27,010 nt of DNA, from IMG/VR virus record IMGVR_UViG_3300028299_000108, positions 1 through 27,010 of that record; one strand, written 5' to 3'. Below, in pieces: positions 1 through 7,141 of the stretch; position 1 is the stretch's first letter; the number at the start of each line of letters is the position of its first letter. The position numbers and the translations under genes were made by a program. This DNA is from a virus. A model generated the notes under the pieces. It ran no database searches, had not been told where the DNA came from, and worked only from the letters and a program-made list of their open reading frames with translations.

Positions 1-129
1 ATGATAACTTCAGTATTATGGTATAGGTTTATTCGTAAGCATATAGTAACCCCAGCTCTGGAATTAGCGAAAACGGCTAAAGAGTCTATGGGGTTAGTTA
101 AGCAGTGTATAAAGATGTTTAAGAAGTAA
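1..129 (+). CDS. Short ORF at left edge, unknown, possibly truncated
   Basis: An open frame begins with ATG at the first base and ends with TAA at 127-129, giving 42 residues rich in Lys and hydrophobic residues (MITSVLWYRF at the N-terminus, CIKMFKK at the end). Because the window starts here, the ATG may be internal and the true gene longer. It precedes the packaging genes in the same direction. No family is recognised; a short amphipathic or membrane-associated peptide is possible but not shown. Confidence 0.35.
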   Translation: MITSVLWYRFIRKHIVTPALELAKTAKESMGLVKQCIKMFKK

Positions 130-148
130 CCAACTAAACAGGAGTAAT

Positions 149-232
149 ATGAAAAAACTAATCGCTGATGAAATGGGTATATACTCATTCGCAATCTATG
201 AACTAAACGGAGTCTGGTACTTGGCGAGCTAA
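149..232 (+). CDS. 27-residue small ORF upstream of terminase
   Basis: ATG at 149 is preceded by a good Shine-Dalgarno (AGGAG at 140-144, four bases before the start) and ends at TAA 230-232. The peptide starts MKKLIADEMG and ends VWYLAS. It sits six bases before the terminase start and fills the only gap there. I do not recognise it. The support is the ribosome site and the tight fit between neighbours, not homology. Confidence 0.4.
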   Translation: MKKLIADEMGIYSFAIYELNGVWYLAS

Positions 233-238
233 AACTAT

Positions 239-1678
239 ATGGAAGAAGAAAAACTCCAACGGCTAAAAGAAGTTCTTTCAAACAACCTCTATAAGTTCGT
301 AGGTTACTTCCTAACCGATTACCTATCCTATTCCGTTCCTGAGTTTCATAAAGAAATCTACAGCATCCTGCCCGTAACCAAAAGATTAGTCCTTGCCGCA
401 CCCAGAGGTTTCGCAAAGAGTTCAATCAGTTCAATCTTTTATCCCTTATGGGCAACGTTATTCCAGAAGCAGAAGGACATCTGCATAGTCTCTGCAACCG
501 AAGGATTAGCCGTAGAGATGCTGCGAGCCATTAAACGTGAACTGGAATCCAATAGAAGAATCTTAAGCTTCTTCGGAGACCTGAAATCCGACAAATGGTC
601 TGAAAGCCACATAATCACAACCACAGGAGTAAACATACGTGCCAGAGGAGCAGGTGGTCAGATACGGGGATTTAGACCAAGCTTGGTTATATTGGACGAT
701 ATTGAAACAGATGAAGGGGTTATATCTGAGGAACAGCGTAAGAAGCTCAAAGACTGGGTATTTAAGGCGTGCCTTAACACTCTTCTTCCTGACGGTCAAT
801 TTATTGTTGTTGGAACAATTCTTCATCCCCTTAGTTTACTTTCTGATTTGCTTCAAATTAAAAACAACTGGGATAAACTTAAGTTCCAAGCCTACAAAGG
901 CGAGCAGATTGAAGGCAACGAGATTTGGAAAGCACTCTGGTCTCACGAAAGATTACAACAGAGAAAAACTGAAATAGGGTCGACTCGATTCTCTTCAGAA
1001 TACCTGAATAATCCTCTTCTTGATGAAAGCTCACCCATAAAAGAGGAAAACATTCGTTACTGGGAAGAACTCCCAAAGCAATATTCAGCCGTCATCGCAG
1101 TCGACCCAGCATATTCAGACGAAACAACATCAGATTACAAGGTAGCCGTGTTAGTATTCTGCGACCAGAACGCAAACCGCTACCTAATTCACTATATAAG
1201 GACTCACGAACCAATCGGCGAGTTCCAAGATGCGATTATCAACCTATTCGTCCAGTATCGTAATGTTATTACCGCTGTGGGTATCCCAAACTCAGGTGTA
1301 GAGAAAGCATTCTTCGATTCCTTTATGAAGAAATGCGAGGCAAGACAGATATATCCACCAGTAATAGAGCTAAAGAACTCATTCACCGCTGCTGGAACAT
1401 CAAGTTCATTCCGAAACAAGAAAGCAAGGGTAACCGCTTCACTACAACCACTATTTGAGCAGGGTAAATACTACATACACGCAAACCATATTGAAGCAAG
1501 AGAAGAGTTATTAACCATTGGTTCAAGTAGATGGGACGATTTGGTAGATGCACTTTCCTACTCTGAACAATTAGTTCAAATACCTTACTTCCAGCAAACA
1601 GAGGAAGCAGAAAACAAGAAATACTATTTTGAAGGGGAAAACCCTACAAAGAAAGAGGACTTCGCATATGGCTTATAA
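239..1678 (+). CDS. terL: Terminase large subunit (packaging ATPase/nuclease)
   Basis: This is the motor that translocates phage DNA into the prohead through the portal and cuts the concatemer. In its 479 residues the ATPase half carries a Walker A-like P-loop (APRGFAKSS, about 54-62), Walker B with catalytic acid (LVILDDIE, 149-156) and a coupling-type motif (VGTILHP, 191-197). The C-terminal RNase H-like nuclease shows AVDPAYSD (first acid D289) and the terminal acidic pair region RWDDLVDALSY (431-441). The length is normal for the family. The gene overlaps the portal gene by 11 bases. No small terminase gene is visible; it may lie upstream of the window. The Walker A form is degenerate, as is common in phage terminases. 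Confidence 0.96.
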   Translation: MEEEKLQRLKEVLSNNLYKFVGYFLTDYLSYSVPEFHKEIYSILPVTKRLVLAAPRGFAKSSISSIFYPLWATLFQKQKDICIVSATEGLAVEMLRAIKRELESNRRILSFFGDLKSDKWSESHIITTTGVNIRARGAGGQIRGFRPSLVILDDIETDEGVISEEQRKKLKDWVFKACLNTLLPDGQFIVVGTILHPLSLLSDLLQIKNNWDKLKFQAYKGEQIEGNEIWKALWSHERLQQRKTEIGSTRFSSEYLNNPLLDESSPIKEENIRYWEELPKQYSAVIAVDPAYSDETTSDYKVAVLVFCDQNANRYLIHYIRTHEPIGEFQDAIINLFVQYRNVITAVGIPNSGVEKAFFDSFMKKCEARQIYPPVIELKNSFTAAGTSSSFRNKKARVTASLQPLFEQGKYYIHANHIEAREELLTIGSSRWDDLVDALSYSEQLVQIPYFQQTEEAENKKYYFEGENPTKKEDFAYGL

Positions 1679-3812
1679 GAAGAAAGAAACACCGAAGTAT
1701 CCTCAACCAGATGAGTGCTATCAGTATATAGACAAAAAGGTTGAAGATGCTATAACGAAAACAACCGCTTGGGAGCAATCTCAAGCCAAGTGGCATAAAC
1801 TGCGTATGAGGATTAAAAAGTCCAAGACTTCTCCCTTTATAGGCTGTTCTAATATCCGTATGCCCACCGCAGAGATTAAGATTAGAAAACTCAAAGCGGC
1901 ACTCGTTAATACCGTTATAGGCATAAGACCTGTGGTTCAAGCCATACCTTCCCCATCTGGCAATATGAACGTAGCCAGAAAGATAGAGAAGTTCCTTGAC
2001 CACCTTATTATGAATGTAATGAACCTTACCAACAAGACGATTATCGCAATAGACCAGGAACTTGAAAAAGGTTTCTACCTATTAAAGCCTTATTGGCGAT
2101 TAGAGATTACCAACAGAATAGAGGAACTTTCCTTAGATGACATTTCTGTAGAAGAAGCGAGTATGCTGTATAACCCAGATACCCCGATAGACGCTATTAA
2201 ACAGGATATCGCACAAAGACTTGAAGTTGATATGTCCGACTGGGTTGCCGAGGATAACCAGAAGGAAGTTGACAGGGTGGTTGAGGAAATCCTTAAAGGC
2301 AAGGAAAAGGTAGAGTTTAGATTAAAAGATGTTTTATACAACGCACCTGATGTTTCTCTTGTTTCCCCAGAAAGATGCTTTGTTCCGTCAGATTCACCGC
2401 TTAATCCGCAAGAATGTGAGTTTGTATGCCACGAGTTCTTTCTCCCTTGGTTCAAGGTAAAGATTAACACAGAAGAGAAATCTTGGAATAAGGACTCGGT
2501 AGAGGCGATTGAATACTGGAAGGGCAGGGATAAAGATAAGGTTAAAGACGCTTCGAGAGATGAAACCGATGTAGAGAGAATTAAGTCTTTAAGAGAGGGT
2601 ATTGACAGGATTAACTCCGCTTCCGAGCAAGTAAGGATTTGGGAATGGTATGGGTGGTATGATATCAACGATGACGGTGTGCCAGAGAAATGCGTTATAA
2701 CCACCGCCCCAGACTTTGGGGTTACCTTAAGAAAGATTACGCTTCCGTTTAGTAACGGCAAGTTTCCGTTCGTTAAGCTATGCTATGAGATTACTGACGA
2801 TAGATGGTTTTCCCATAGAGGTATTCCTGAACTTATCGAAGATATAATCAAAGAAATAGATGTTCAGCATATGCAGAAGATAGACTCGCAGACCATACGC
2901 AACGCACCTATGTTTGTGTACAGGGCGGGTTTAGTAAATCCGAATACCGTTAAGTTTATTCCAGGTCAGGGTGTTCCAGTACAGGGAATGAATAGGTTAG
3001 ATGATACACTTACGGTATTAAATAGCAACAACCCGAATGTAGAGTTTTCCTATGAGCGAGAACAGATGTTACTTGAAACAAAGGTTGAGGAGTTAATTGG
3101 GCAGGTTGATTTTACTCTCCAGTCAATGATTAACAAGCGTCAGCCGAGAACTCTCGGTGAAGTCCAGATGCAACAGCAGAATATGCAGATGGTATTCTCA
3201 CTTGACTCCACAATAAATGTAAACGCTTTCTCCGAACTATTCTCAATGATATGGGAGTTGTGGTGTGATAATGGTGATGATGAGTATGAGTTTGCTTATT
3301 TCGGTAAAGATGGCTGGGAAAAGATAAAGTTATCACGTGAAGAGATACAGGGTAAATACACGATAGTGGTTCGTGGTAATGACCAGAACACTAATTCGCA
3401 GGTTCGTATGCAGAAAGCACAGCAAGTTATGATGGCTTCCGCTAATGAAATGGCAATTCAAATGGGCGTAATTAAACCACATCACTTGGCAGAGGCATAT
3501 GACCTGTTCTATAAGGAATTAGATATACCAGAACATCAGAGGTTACACGAAGCACCAGAACAGTTATTCAAAGAGATGCAGGCGAAGCAACAGCAACCAC
3601 CACCGCCAGAGGTAAGGATAAACGCAAAAGACCTTACTGACGCAGAGATGGCAGATGTCCTTAAAAAGAAGGGTATCCAACCAGATGCTCAAGGCAGGGG
3701 TATGAAAGCTATGGCTGACAATAAAGAGAAGAATGTTGATTCACTCTCTAAGGTAGCCAGTATGATAGGGGATTTACAGGAACCAGAACCTAAAGAACCT
3801 AAGGGGGCATAA
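1668..3812 (+). CDS. Portal protein
   Basis: The portal is the dodecameric ring at one capsid vertex through which DNA enters and leaves. I chose ATG 1668 (714 residues), preceded by AGAGGA; an in-frame TTG at 1629 would add 13 residues but has a poorer case. Supporting features are the position directly after terL, the large P22-type size, an early segment with EKGFYLLKPYW, a DINDDGVPE acidic loop often seen in these large portals, a Gln-rich helical region (GEVQMQQQN) and a Gln/Pro-rich C-terminal tail (KQQQPPPPEV). The stop shares a base with the next start (TAATG), which implies translational coupling. The call rests on gene order plus family resemblance rather than one diagnostic motif. 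Confidence 0.9.
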   Translation: MAYKKKETPKYPQPDECYQYIDKKVEDAITKTTAWEQSQAKWHKLRMRIKKSKTSPFIGCSNIRMPTAEIKIRKLKAALVNTVIGIRPVVQAIPSPSGNMNVARKIEKFLDHLIMNVMNLTNKTIIAIDQELEKGFYLLKPYWRLEITNRIEELSLDDISVEEASMLYNPDTPIDAIKQDIAQRLEVDMSDWVAEDNQKEVDRVVEEILKGKEKVEFRLKDVLYNAPDVSLVSPERCFVPSDSPLNPQECEFVCHEFFLPWFKVKINTEEKSWNKDSVEAIEYWKGRDKDKVKDASRDETDVERIKSLREGIDRINSASEQVRIWEWYGWYDINDDGVPEKCVITTAPDFGVTLRKITLPFSNGKFPFVKLCYEITDDRWFSHRGIPELIEDIIKEIDVQHMQKIDSQTIRNAPMFVYRAGLVNPNTVKFIPGQGVPVQGMNRLDDTLTVLNSNNPNVEFSYEREQMLLETKVEELIGQVDFTLQSMINKRQPRTLGEVQMQQQNMQMVFSLDSTINVNAFSELFSMIWELWCDNGDDEYEFAYFGKDGWEKIKLSREEIQGKYTIVVRGNDQNTNSQVRMQKAQQVMMASANEMAIQMGVIKPHHLAEAYDLFYKELDIPEHQRLHEAPEQLFKEMQAKQQQPPPPEVRINAKDLTDAEMADVLKKKGIQPDAQGRGMKAMADNKEKNVDSLSKVASMIGDLQEPEPKEPKGA

Positions 3813-4147
3813 TGATTAAAGAGTCAATTCAGGAACTACACGATAGGGTGCACAGGAATACAACGATAGTTAATGGATTAGAGAAGAATGATGCGTTTAA
3901 ACTCTTGGTAGATGACTTCAAGGCTACTGCTAAAAGGTTGGACGATAGCTGGCAGTGGATACAGGAAGAAAAGGTTCTTCAGCAGGCACAGATAACAAAG
4001 ATGGCTACTCTTTCGATAATCAACGCCATTGATAATTACAAGTATGATATAAAGGTAGCAAAGGAAAGATTGGTCGCCTTAGAGAATCAGGATGAGATTC
4101 AAATAGCCGACTTTGATAATGAAGGAGTTGATAATGAGTCAAGTTGA
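3812..4147 (+). CDS. Hypothetical helical protein after portal
   Basis: The product is 111 residues, mostly helical and charged, with likely coiled-coil segments (RLDDSWQWIQEEKVLQQAQ; VAKERLVALENQ) and an acidic C-terminus. It starts at the TAATG junction with the portal, with AAGGGGG upstream, and its end overlaps the SleB-like gene by 14 bases. I do not recognise a family. Its place between portal and scaffold suggests a head-assembly or virion accessory role; this is inferred from context only. Confidence 0.75.
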   Translation: MIKESIQELHDRVHRNTTIVNGLEKNDAFKLLVDDFKATAKRLDDSWQWIQEEKVLQQAQITKMATLSIINAIDNYKYDIKVAKERLVALENQDEIQIADFDNEGVDNESS

Positions 4148-4649
4148 TACTTTCGCTAATTTATTGTTTTCTGAAACCAAAGATTCTAAAGACGCTACTG
4201 GTATTGCCAATGTAGTTCTTAACAGAATGAAACGCCCTGAGAGATTCGGTGAATCATTTGAAGATGTTATTTATGCCCCAAAGCAATTTTCTGGTGTTAA
4301 TACCCCAGAATGGAATAAGGCAGCCAATAAGAAGTTTACGGAAAAAGAAGCAGAGATTTATAAGGATATGTTGCGTATAGCGAATATGGCTTTAAAGGGG
4401 AATTTAGAGGACACTACGGGTGGTGCTGACCATTATGTCAACCTATCCATAGCCCAACCTAAGTTCTCTAAGGTTTATTCTAAAACAGGCAAGATAGGCG
4501 AACATACCTATTACAGCGAGAAACCCGTAAAGCAGACTAAAGCAGATAAGGCTTCATTCAGCGATACATTCTCAGAAGCAAGGAAAGCAGGGAAGAAAGA
4601 GTTCACTTGGAAGGGAAACAGATATAATACAAAACAAGCAGGTGAATGA
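4134..4649 (+). CDS. SleB-type cell wall hydrolase (Hydrolase_2-like)
   Basis: This is predicted to cleave peptidoglycan glycan strands in the manner of SleB lytic transglycosylases. ATG 4134 follows AGGAG with six-base spacing (171 residues). The N-terminal LLFSETKDSKDATG places the likely catalytic Glu at residue 14, followed by the family-like IANVVLNRM. TGGADHYVN (95-103), PKFSKV and IGEHTYYSE (121-129) match the conserved C-terminal half. After the domain comes a tail (about 141-166) with the spacing F-x3-F-x2-AR-x2-G-x4-F-x-W-x-G-x2-Y-x-T, which I know from other phage virion proteins. There is no signal peptide. Lying between portal and scaffold, it is more likely a virion-associated entry hydrolase than the holin-dependent endolysin, although an endolysin role cannot be excluded. 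Confidence 0.85.
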   Translation: MSQVDTFANLLFSETKDSKDATGIANVVLNRMKRPERFGESFEDVIYAPKQFSGVNTPEWNKAANKKFTEKEAEIYKDMLRIANMALKGNLEDTTGGADHYVNLSIAQPKFSKVYSKTGKIGEHTYYSEKPVKQTKADKASFSDTFSEARKAGKKEFTWKGNRYNTKQAGE

Positions 4650-4909
4650 TGAAGAAGAAGTTTAAAAGAATAGAAGATACTCATATGCGTGACGCAGGTG
4701 AGATTGACTTTGAAAAGAAGATTATCAGGGTTAATCCACGCAAGAGAGAGATAGTTAATACTATAGTCCACGAGGAACTACACAAGAAATACCCAAAGAA
4801 AACAGAAAAGTGGATTAAGAAAAAAGCCAAAGAAAAAGAAAGCAAGTTGTCTATATCCCAGACAATCAAACTGCTTAAAAAATATAAAAGAACCAAAACC
4901 GCAAGATAG
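4646..4909 (+). CDS. HExxH mini-protein, putative zinc metallopeptidase-like
   Basis: The product is 87 residues, with a start at 4646 (ATGATG, so 4649 is also possible) overlapping the previous stop as ATGA and AGGTGA upstream. Residues 42-46 read HEELH, preceded by IVNTIV and followed by KKYP. That is the zinc-binding helix pattern of small metallopeptidases, with a beta-strand-like segment (IDFEKKIIRVN) before it, as in ImmA/SprT-like folds. A downstream Glu in a Lys/Glu-rich helix (about 57-67) could be the third ligand. The rest is very basic. Enzymatic activity is unproven; it may only bind metal. The location before the scaffold gene makes a role in head maturation conceivable. Confidence 0.75.
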   Translation: MMKKKFKRIEDTHMRDAGEIDFEKKIIRVNPRKREIVNTIVHEELHKKYPKKTEKWIKKKAKEKESKLSISQTIKLLKKYKRTKTAR

Positions 4910-4934
4910 GGCGTTATCTATCAAAGGGAGGAAT

Positions 4935-5807
4935 ATGTTAGAAAAAGAAAAGGATGTAGTGGAAACTGATGAGTCATCCGCACCAGAAACAGGTGTCGAA
5001 GAACAGGTAGAGGACACTACCGCTGTTACGCCTGAACAGGAAACAACGGAAACACAGCCTACCCCAGAGCAGGGTCAAGCTCCTATAGAAGCTGTGGACG
5101 AGATGGGCGTTCCTTATAAGAACCGTGCCGCCGAATGGCAACGCAAGTTCCAAGAAGTGGCTAATGAGGACACCATAGAAAGAGCTGTAAACAAAGCGTT
5201 ACAGCAACACCAAACACAAGCACCGAAGGAGAATGAATACACCATTAGTGAACTGGAAAAGTTTGCTATGGATAATCCTGAACACAGACCTTGGGTAGAA
5301 GAACAGAAAGCTTCGATTATACAGAAGTCTGTAGCGAAGATTACTGACGACAGGATACAGGCGGTTGAAGTAAAGCAAAGAGAGAACTATGTCCGACAAC
5401 AGTCGGAACAATGGGTGAATAATCATCCACGAGTTCAGGAATGCTTTACAGCAGACCCGCTTGGCAGAAAGATTTGGAACAATGCCCACCCACTAACACA
5501 GTTAATCGGGGGCTATATGCGTGAAGCAGACCTTTCTAAAAGACCTGACGCTTTAGTAATCGCTACAAAACTCGCATTGGCGGATTATATGGACGCACAG
5601 AACACTACAAATCAAAAGCAAGTTAAAACCCTGAAACAAACGCTTAAAAAAACTCAAAAGGCGACTTTGATAGAGGGGGGAACTTCCCAACAAGATGTAG
5701 TTAAGTCCAAGTCAAAGTATAATAAAGCTATGGAAGTTTTTCGAGCCACTGGTAGTAAGGAATCTCTCCAGGATGTGTTGAAAGCTAAATTAGGAATAGA
5801 GGAATAA
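4935..5807 (+). CDS. Scaffold protein
   Basis: The product is 290 residues and starts after a strong site (AGGGAGGAAT-ATG). The first 55 residues or so are Glu/Thr/Pro/Gln-rich and disordered. Then comes GVPYKNRAAEWQRKF, a pattern common in phage scaffolds, followed by long charged helices and a basic KQTLKKTQK region. It lies immediately before the capsid gene, the canonical scaffold position, and ends one base before the capsid ATG. It would template prohead assembly and then leave or be degraded. There is no protease domain within it. Composition and position carry the call. Confidence 0.85.
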   Translation: MLEKEKDVVETDESSAPETGVEEQVEDTTAVTPEQETTETQPTPEQGQAPIEAVDEMGVPYKNRAAEWQRKFQEVANEDTIERAVNKALQQHQTQAPKENEYTISELEKFAMDNPEHRPWVEEQKASIIQKSVAKITDDRIQAVEVKQRENYVRQQSEQWVNNHPRVQECFTADPLGRKIWNNAHPLTQLIGGYMREADLSKRPDALVIATKLALADYMDAQNTTNQKQVKTLKQTLKKTQKATLIEGGTSQQDVVKSKSKYNKAMEVFRATGSKESLQDVLKAKLGIEE

Positions 5808-5808
5808 A

Positions 5809-6696
5809 ATGGCAGTAAAAGCATATAGTTATGATGATGTCGCTATAAGAGAAGATTTGTTAGAGGAAATAAAAAATCTTTCTCCTAGAGAGACACAGCT
5901 GATGTCAGGTCTCGGAACTTCCGCCGCAAAAGGCGTAATGCACGAATATCTGATTAAGGCACTCGGTGCTGTAAAGACTAACGCCTATGTTGAAGGTGCA
6001 GACGCATCTTATGATGTTCAGAACTCCACACGTTTGTTCAACTATACCCAGATATTCTTGGAAGGTTGGCAGATTACGGATACTGATATCGCAGCAAACA
6101 GGGCTGGCGGCGACCGCAAGGCAGAGGAAATTGGCGATTCATTAGCAGAACTGAAGAACGATATAGAGTATGCTCTTATGAGAGGAACTCTTGTAACGGG
6201 CTCTGGTTCAGCGGTTAGAAGTCTTAGGGGCTTAAAAGCGTCTCTATCACTTATCACCAATGCTTCTGGTGCGTCAATGCCTGAGTCAACATTCAACGAT
6301 TATCTTCAGATGGTATGGGACAATGGTAACACAGAAGTTAATGCCATATATTGCCCTATATACGTTAAGAGGAAAATTGCTGGATTTACAGGTGCAGCAA
6401 CGGACAAGAACATAAACGTAGAAGATAAGAGACTTGTGAACTCAGTAGATGTTTACGCATCTGATGCGGCTTCATTCGTTAAACTTTTCAAACACAGATA
6501 TGTAACAGTAGCAGGTGATACAAACTACGACATCGTTGGTATCGATGAGAACTATGCTAAAATAGCATACCTTATCAAACCACACGCTGAAGAAGTTTCA
6601 AGAACTGGTCTGGCACAAAAAGGATTTGTTACTGGCGAACTTACATTGGAAGTTTTACATCCTAATGCAGGTTTCTTAGTAAACAACATCTCTTAA
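5809..6696 (+). CDS. Major capsid protein (SU10/DUF5309-like)
   Basis: This is the shell subunit. The 295-residue protein has the N-terminal pattern of the SU10/DUF5309 capsid family: IREDLLEEIKNLSPRET, then GLGTSAAKG and HEYLIKAL, a YVEGADASYD loop, FLEGWQITDTDIAANRAG, ELKNDIEYALMRGT, and a C-terminal EVLHPNAGF. It starts after AGAGGA with scaffold-to-capsid spacing of one base. It is probably the most highly expressed gene here, and the hairpin directly downstream fits a need to limit read-through. The HK97 fold is expected from the family, not seen directly. Confidence 0.92.
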   Translation: MAVKAYSYDDVAIREDLLEEIKNLSPRETQLMSGLGTSAAKGVMHEYLIKALGAVKTNAYVEGADASYDVQNSTRLFNYTQIFLEGWQITDTDIAANRAGGDRKAEEIGDSLAELKNDIEYALMRGTLVTGSGSAVRSLRGLKASLSLITNASGASMPESTFNDYLQMVWDNGNTEVNAIYCPIYVKRKIAGFTGAATDKNINVEDKRLVNSVDVYASDAASFVKLFKHRYVTVAGDTNYDIVGIDENYAKIAYLIKPHAEEVSRTGLAQKGFVTGELTLEVLHPNAGFLVNNIS

Positions 6697-6703
6697 AGGC
6701 TTC

Positions 6704-6734
6704 GGGGGCGAGCCTAAATCGTCCCCACAATTTT
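6704..6734 (+). terminator. Putative terminator/attenuator hairpin after capsid gene
   Basis: GGGGGCGA (6704-6711) can pair over eight positions, with one G-U, with TCGTCCCC (6719-6726) across a seven-base loop, followed after four bases by TTTT (6731-6734). A second, mutually exclusive stem AGGCT (6697-6701)/AGCCT (6711-6715) overlaps it. The U-tract is short and offset, so partial termination is more likely than a full stop, especially as late genes continue on the same strand with no obvious promoter. It is the only convincing hairpin between genes in the window. Confidence 0.45.
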
Positions 6735-7133
6735 ATGATAATCAAAACTCGGAACAAAATGGATGCCATAAAAGCATTCATCAACCTTTGGATAAAAGAC
6801 CCTACTTGGTATTGTAATAACTGTGGTAGTAAGTATGGGGAGAAACCAAAACCACCATTTAGTTGTTGTGAAGAACCGCAGGTGGGAAGAAACATAGACC
6901 ACACCAAAGGCATTATAAGTCAGAATAAGGTTATCAGGGATACAAGGGCTAATGATTTCGGTTCAAACAAAGCCAAAGATATAAGGTGGGGGGTATCGCT
7001 TCCGCCAGTTCTTTTAAGCGATTTAGAGAAATACTTTAAAACTTATTATAACGAGAAGCTCTTTGAAAACAGGGAAGAAATGCACAAGTTCGCAAAGGCG
7101 TTTCCAGTCTTTGCAACCTGTAAACGGATATAG
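6735..7133 (+). CDS. Zinc-ribbon-like hypothetical protein
   Basis: The product is up to 132 residues. The ATG at 6735 touches the hairpin's T-run and lacks a ribosome site; an in-frame ATG at 6759 (MDAIKAF) is about as likely and gives 124 residues. Residues 25-30 (WYCNNC) and 43-45 (SCC) form a compact Cys cluster of zinc-ribbon type (C27, C30, C44, C45), followed by charged helices (LLSDLEKYFKTYYNEKLF). It sits between capsid gene and cargo island. I do not recognise a named family; an accessory structural or nucleic-acid-binding role is possible. Confidence 0.7.
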   Translation: MIIKTRNKMDAIKAFINLWIKDPTWYCNNCGSKYGEKPKPPFSCCEEPQVGRNIDHTKGIISQNKVIRDTRANDFGSNKAKDIRWGVSLPPVLLSDLEKYFKTYYNEKLFENREEMHKFAKAFPVFATCKRI

Positions 7134-7141
7134 GGGGGTAA

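Noticed and set aside
2090-2761. A 223-codon open frame on the - strand within the portal gene
   Set aside because: It is a Ser/Leu-rich shadow of the portal coding sequence with no recognisable domain and no independent context.
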